In this document: one piece after another, positions 60,222-64,000 of the stretch
How the letters are laid out: each line of letters starts with the position of its first letter
How positions within the stretch are numbered: position 1 is the stretch's first letter
Source of the DNA: an uncultured Clostridia bacterium
GTDB lineage: Bacteria; Bacillota; Clostridia; Oscillospirales; Ruminococcaceae
Assembly (NCBI GenBank): GCA_945876435.1
Contig: CAMCOD010000002.1
Coordinates: forward strand, 55,340-119,339
Direction: 5' to 3'
Length of the DNA stretch: 64,000 nt
Program-made: the position numbers and the translations under genes
The notes under the pieces: model-generated
What the model saw: the letters and a program-made list of their open reading frames with translations, nothing else
Database searches by the model: none
What the model was told of the DNA's origin: nothing

Positions 60222-61190
60222 CTATTCCTTTTCACCGCTGTCAGGCTGTTCCTCTTCTTTTTTCCCTTTGCTTTCGTTTTTCGGGGTTTCAAGGAGAGCT
60301 TTGGATTCCTCTGTTGTCACATAAAGAGGGAAGGACTCCGGATTTTTCTTCTGTTTGGCTCTGAGAACCAGCCAGATGCTTACCGCCGCCGCTACAGCCA
60401 CAGCCGCTACCAGCTGGGAGACACGGATTCCGCTGTTTCCCAGCATCAGGCTGTCTGTCCGCAGCCCCTCGATAACCATGCGTCCCGCGCCATACCAGCC
60501 GATATAGAACAGGAACAGCTCACCGTCAAATTTCCGGCGTTTGATCAGCAGCTGCATCAGTCCAAAGCCCAGCAAACACCAGAGAGATTCATAGAAAAAG
60601 GTCGGGTGAACCGGCATATTGGGGTCAATGGAAAAGCCCAAAGCCTCCAGCTCTGCCTGATGGCTGCTGAGATAGCTGACAATACTTGGGCTGGTCATGC
60701 CCCAGGGCAGGCTGGTATTGGAGCCGAAGGCTTCTACATTGACAAAGTTGCCCCAGCGGCCCACGGCCTGAGCGATCAGGAAACCGCCGCTTGCCAAATC
60801 CGCGGCCGGAAGAAAGCGGACCTTTTTCCATTTTGCCAGCAGCCAGCCGGACAGAAAACCAAAAATGATCCCGCCGTAAATGGCAAGGCCGCCGCTTCGT
60901 ACATCAAAAATCTTTGTCCAATCCCCGCTGTAATCTTCCCAGCGAAAGACAACATAATACAGCCGGGCGCCGGTGACACCGATGATCGTGGCAAGAAAAA
61001 CAACATCCAGCAGCCTATCGGCGTTCAGGCCAAAGGTTTTGCTGCGCTTCATGGCGTAGGTGATGGCCAGAAGAAAACCCAGTCCGATCAAAACACCATA
61101 CCAGTAAAAATCAATTCCAAACAGGCTGAATGCCACCCGATCTATGGAAAAACTCCAGCCCAGACCTGGAAAACTTATCGTCTGTACCAT
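60222..61190 (-). CDS. lgt: Prolipoprotein diacylglyceryl transferase
   Basis: Lgt transfers diacylglycerol to the Cys of prolipoproteins, here for example OppA, the barnase and the transglutaminase lipoprotein. A 322-residue membrane protein with seven helices. It contains the Lgt signature AQAVGRWGNFVNVEAFG, with the essential Arg and Asn, and YGGIIFGFLSG. The C-terminal tail is charged (ESKGKKEEEQPDSGEKE), longer than in most. It lies three bases after the M16 peptidase gene. Confidence 0.96.
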   Translation of the reverse strand: MVQTISFPGLGWSFSIDRVAFSLFGIDFYWYGVLIGLGFLLAITYAMKRSKTFGLNADRLLDVVFLATIIGVTGARLYYVVFRWEDYSGDWTKIFDVRSGGLAIYGGIIFGFLSGWLLAKWKKVRFLPAADLASGGFLIAQAVGRWGNFVNVEAFGSNTSLPWGMTSPSIVSYLSSHQAELEALGFSIDPNMPVHPTFFYESLWCLLGFGLMQLLIKRRKFDGELFLFYIGWYGAGRMVIEGLRTDSLMLGNSGIRVSQLVAAVAVAAAVSIWLVLRAKQKKNPESFPLYVTTEESKALLETPKNESKGKKEEEQPDSGEKE

Positions 61191-61193
61191 CGC

Positions 61194-62480
61194 TTATCCC
61201 TCCATTGGCTGGGCGCTGACTACAGACAGCGCGCTGTGCTCTTCCACCAGGTTCTCCCGCATACGCTGTTCCAACTGTTCCTTCGTAATGCCGGCTACCA
61301 GATCCAACAGCTCATACAGGGTCATATCAGCAAAATAGGTATTGGTCATCACGCTGGCAATGGAGTCCGGCTTGCTGTACAGGCCGATATAGCGGCCATA
61401 GGTAGCCTTTTTGCAGCGTTCAAACATATCCGCATCCAGACCGGATTCTTTCCGTTTTTGGATCTCAGCCAACAGCCGGCGGTAAACCTCTTTCGGATTC
61501 CGGGATTCTCCTTCGATGATGGAGCAAATATAATCTCTGCTTGCCATAACTTCTCCATCCAGACCGTTGTTGATCAGCCCATCCTCATAGAGAGAACGAT
61601 ACAGAGGGGTCATTTCTCCGCAGATCAGGTCAATAAGCATTTCATCCAGGATCATATTTTCGAAGTTTTTCCGCTCGCCCTCATCCTTGCTCTTAAAGCC
61701 GATGCAGAACAGGGGTGTAGCAACCGGAAGATTCTGTTCCACATAGGATTTGACGATCTGTTCCGGTTCCTCCGTTGTTTTGCGGAAAATTTCAATATCC
61801 GCGCCCTTTTTCAGTACCCTATCCGCAACTTCCAGCACATCCTCGATGGCGAAATTGCCGGCAACGGTGAGGACCATATTGCTTAAATGATAGAAAACGT
61901 CGTAGGCACGATAAAGGGTCTGGTCCGTGATCCGGGAAATACTCTCCATGGTACCGGCAATGTCGATCTTAACCGGATGCTTCACATACAGGGCCTCCAG
62001 CAGATTAAACAGAACTCTCCAGTCCGGGGCATCCTCGTACATCCGGATCTCCTGCCCGATGATCCCCTGCTCCTTGGCCACTGTTTCCGGTGTAAAGTAG
62101 GGTGTGGTTACTACATCCAGCAGGATCTCCAGAGATTCCTTGAAGTTGTCGGAGCAGGCGAACAGATAGGAGGTTTTATCAAAGGAAGTAAAGGCGTTGG
62201 CTGAGGCACCGGTCTGGGCGTAGCGGGCAAAAGCGTCTCCTTCTTCGCTTTCAAACATTTTATGTTCCAGATAGTGGGCAGTCCCGGCGGGAATTTCCAT
62301 AAATTCGCTCTGCTGATTGGTCCGGAAACAGGTATCCACCGATCCATAACGGGTGGAAAACATAGCGAAGGAGGTTGAATATCCCTCCATAGGACACAGC
62401 AGCATGGTCAAACCGGACGGATGCTGGATTTTGACATATTCCTCGCCCAGTTTCTCGGAGCGAATGATCTCCTTATTCAA
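61194..62480 (-). CDS. M16 peptidase, catalytic (YmfH-like)
   Basis: A 428-residue zinc metalloprotease. The inverted motif HYLEH (69-73, HxxEH) binds zinc, followed by KEQGIIGQEIRMYEDAP with the third ligand. The second half is the usual M16 C-terminal domain. In Bacillus YmfH/YmfF pairs relate to AlbEF, which process antimicrobial peptides. It overlaps the preceding gene by 8 bases. The true substrate is unknown. Confidence 0.93.
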   Translation of the reverse strand: MNKEIIRSEKLGEEYVKIQHPSGLTMLLCPMEGYSTSFAMFSTRYGSVDTCFRTNQQSEFMEIPAGTAHYLEHKMFESEEGDAFARYAQTGASANAFTSFDKTSYLFACSDNFKESLEILLDVVTTPYFTPETVAKEQGIIGQEIRMYEDAPDWRVLFNLLEALYVKHPVKIDIAGTMESISRITDQTLYRAYDVFYHLSNMVLTVAGNFAIEDVLEVADRVLKKGADIEIFRKTTEEPEQIVKSYVEQNLPVATPLFCIGFKSKDEGERKNFENMILDEMLIDLICGEMTPLYRSLYEDGLINNGLDGEVMASRDYICSIIEGESRNPKEVYRRLLAEIQKRKESGLDADMFERCKKATYGRYIGLYSKPDSIASVMTNTYFADMTLYELLDLVAGITKEQLEQRMRENLVEEHSALSVVSAQPMEG

Positions 62481-63777
62481 TTTCCTCCACTCCTTTCCCG
62501 GCTGCCTTCGGCAGCAGGCGATATACGGTATCCAACTGCAGTTTTGAGGCGGCGGCGATGATTTCTTCTCTGGTCACAGCCTGTAAGCAGGCCATGGTTT
62601 CCTCCGGAGATTCGGCCGTACCGCAGAGAATCTGGGTCAGATACCAGCTTTCCAGAGAACCCAGGGAATCCCCGGTAGCCCGAAAGGCCGTTTTCATAAA
62701 CAGCTTGGCCTCCTGAAGGCTGCTCTGGGTAAACTCGCCTTTCTGCATATTATGAAGCTGATGTAGGATCTCTTCCTGAGCTTTGTCGCAGTTTTCTGCT
62801 TCCACGCCGCTGTCCGCCAGCATAATGCCGGTCACAGTGTCCAAACGGGCCGCGCAGTAATAGCAAAGGCTCAGTTTTTCACGAACATTCAGGAAAAGCA
62901 GTGAGGTAGGGATTCCGCCCAGCAAAGCCACTGCCAAACGGGCAGCATTCCGTTCCTCCCGGCTGACTTCCATATCGGTACGGAAGCCTAAAACCAGTTT
63001 TCCCTGTTTCACATCCAGTGTATCGGTGATGTCCTTTTCCTCTTTTACCGGCTGCTTGCGGCAGTCAGACAGATTCACCAGGATAGGCTGACGTTTCCGG
63101 TCAGAAAAACGCCGCTGAAACTCCTGACAGGCGGTTTCCGGATCGCCGCATCCGGTCATCAGGATCTCAATCTGCGCTCGATCCAACAGTTCTTCATAGG
63201 CATGATAGGCTGATTCGGCTGTCACCGCCTCAACTTCCTCCACCGTTCCCAGTTTGGGAAGTGCCAGCGTTTCCCCCTGACACATAATCGTCTTGCAGCG
63301 AAGCAGCGCATAGTTGCGCTTATCGTTGATCTCTGCCTCGATGGAATCCTTCAGGTATTCTTTTTCCAAATCTGTTTCTTTGGCACTGAAAGCACCCTGC
63401 TCCAGGTAAGGATCCAGTACAATATCGGCCAGAAGCTTTGCCTGCTCCCGCACCATATCTTCGCCCTCCAGAGCAAAGCGGCTGTCAATCCCTACCATAC
63501 TCAGGCTCATCACCTGGTAAGATCCGAATTTATCCACAGAGGCCTCCAAAGACGCGCCGTACAGGTCGCTGAGGCGTTCATTCAGCCGGGTAAAATCCGG
63601 ATACCGTCTGGTTCCCTGACGGAGAATATAGGGCACAATGGCTCTCTGCGCCAGTTTTCCTTCCTCCAAAGGCAGAATCATGCACACAGACAGGCGGTTA
63701 TGTTTAAATTTAGGGTCCTGCACAGCAGAAAAGGATACACCTTCCGCAATCGCTGTGCGTTGAAATGGAGCACCCAT
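62473..63777 (-). CDS. M16 peptidase-like, non-catalytic partner (YmfF-like)
   Basis: A 434-residue M16 fold protein with NHRLSV-type start KFKHNRLSVCMILPLEEGK. At the zinc-site position it has IVPYILRQGTRRYPD with no HxxEH, as in YmfF, so it is expected to be the inactive half of a heterodimer with the following gene. The ATG follows AAGGAGATGAATC. First gene of a ymfF-ymfH-lgt unit. Confidence 0.9.
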   Translation of the reverse strand: MGAPFQRTAIAEGVSFSAVQDPKFKHNRLSVCMILPLEEGKLAQRAIVPYILRQGTRRYPDFTRLNERLSDLYGASLEASVDKFGSYQVMSLSMVGIDSRFALEGEDMVREQAKLLADIVLDPYLEQGAFSAKETDLEKEYLKDSIEAEINDKRNYALLRCKTIMCQGETLALPKLGTVEEVEAVTAESAYHAYEELLDRAQIEILMTGCGDPETACQEFQRRFSDRKRQPILVNLSDCRKQPVKEEKDITDTLDVKQGKLVLGFRTDMEVSREERNAARLAVALLGGIPTSLLFLNVREKLSLCYYCAARLDTVTGIMLADSGVEAENCDKAQEEILHQLHNMQKGEFTQSSLQEAKLFMKTAFRATGDSLGSLESWYLTQILCGTAESPEETMACLQAVTREEIIAAASKLQLDTVYRLLPKAAGKGVEEIE

Positions 63778-63871
63778 TGATTCATCTCCTTAACACTACA
63801 AGAATAAATGAATTTTACAGTCAGAACCGTTCTGAGGACAGTCTGACTCTGATACTTTATAAGTATACCAT

Positions 63872-63898
63872 ATTATAGGCAGCGCTGCCACTGCTCAA
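63872..63898 (-). promoter_or_regulatory. Possible promoter of the M16-lgt operon
   Basis: On the minus strand TTGAGC (63893-63898), 15 bases, TATAAT (63872-63877). The spacing is short, so confidence is low. Confidence 0.4.
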
Positions 63899-63951
63899 TC
63901 GGGAAGCTTTTGTTAATTTTCCACACTGCCATGGCCCAAAAGAACAATAAA

Positions 63952-63979
63952 TATCCCCCGGCGAAGCCGGGGGTTTTTC
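63952..63979 (+). terminator. Terminator near the right edge
   Basis: CCCCCGGC, GAA, GCCGGGGG, then TTTTTC on the plus strand. The minus-strand tail is ATATTT. The gene it serves lies outside the window. Confidence 0.7.
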
Positions 63980-64000
63980 ATATGCGGGCGTAGCCCTCTA

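Noticed and set aside
63952..63979. GC-rich palindrome considered as attachment site or REP element
   Set aside because: It has a stem, tight loop and T-run as in an ordinary terminator, and only one copy is seen.

Overview
The window looks like chromosomal DNA of an anaerobic, spore-forming Clostridia bacterium, most likely a gut member of the Oscillospirales (the rank is inferred from gene content and style, not from a marker gene). The support is: sporulation genes (a spoIVA/sipL pair and spoIID, each unit with a sigma-E-like promoter), tandem Spo0A boxes, a reverse rubrerythrin, the Firmicutes-type L21-Prp-L27 operon with an N-extended L27, SipW-type signal peptidase, Mini-RNase III, and strong AGGAGG ribosome sites. 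Coding density is high and nearly every unit ends in an intrinsic terminator. I saw no rRNA, tRNA, insertion sequence, phage module or CRISPR array.

Layout. 0-6 kb: a partial DUF5685 gene, a Gate-domain membrane protein, an MFS-yjbR-dut-maf operon and a CPA2 antiporter. 6-10.5 kb: alpha-glucan breakdown (GH13 enzyme, glycogen phosphorylase). 10.6-14.6 kb: a candidate small RNA, then a BlaI-type repressor with a giant M56 (BlaR1-like) sensor protease. 14.7-22.8 kb: a compact eight-gene surface-fibre locus with its own SipW signal peptidase, three TasA/camelysin-like subunits, a Cys/Pro-rich secreted protein, a VWA adhesin, a Cna-B wall-anchored protein and a sortase. 22.9-32.7 kb: an oligopeptide ABC importer followed directly by TldD/TldE proteases and a transglutaminase-fold lipoprotein. 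32.8-43 kb: an RpiR regulator, sipL-spoIVA, a MATE pump, an ArsR-controlled metal ATPase with three His/Cys-rich repeats, and spoIID. 43-47 kb: a membrane protein, type 4 uracil-DNA glycosylase, PduL, an XRE regulator and gap. 47-50.6 kb: three phased Spo0A boxes in front of a histidine-kinase-like protein without the phospho-acceptor His, a lipid-anchored barnase, barstar, then a stand-alone Lon-type AAA+ ATPase. 50.6-64 kb: a MarR-regulated heterodimeric ABC exporter and housekeeping genes (HD hydrolase, rubrerythrin, yitT, mrnC, obg, L27-Prp-L21, lgt, two M16 peptidases).

How genes work together. The fibre locus supplies exporter peptidase, subunits, adhesin and wall anchoring in one transcript. 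The opp-tldDE cluster joins peptide uptake to peptide cleavage. The kinase-like/barnase/barstar cluster places a secreted RNase and its inhibitor behind a promoter marked with Spo0A sites, suggesting expression tied to entry into sporulation. The most unusual elements are the SipW/TasA/VWA/sortase hybrid locus, the Spo0A-box/His-less kinase/barnase-barstar cluster, the M56 sensor with a repeated ectodomain, the metal ATPase with tandem His/Cys repeats, and the protease-less Lon.
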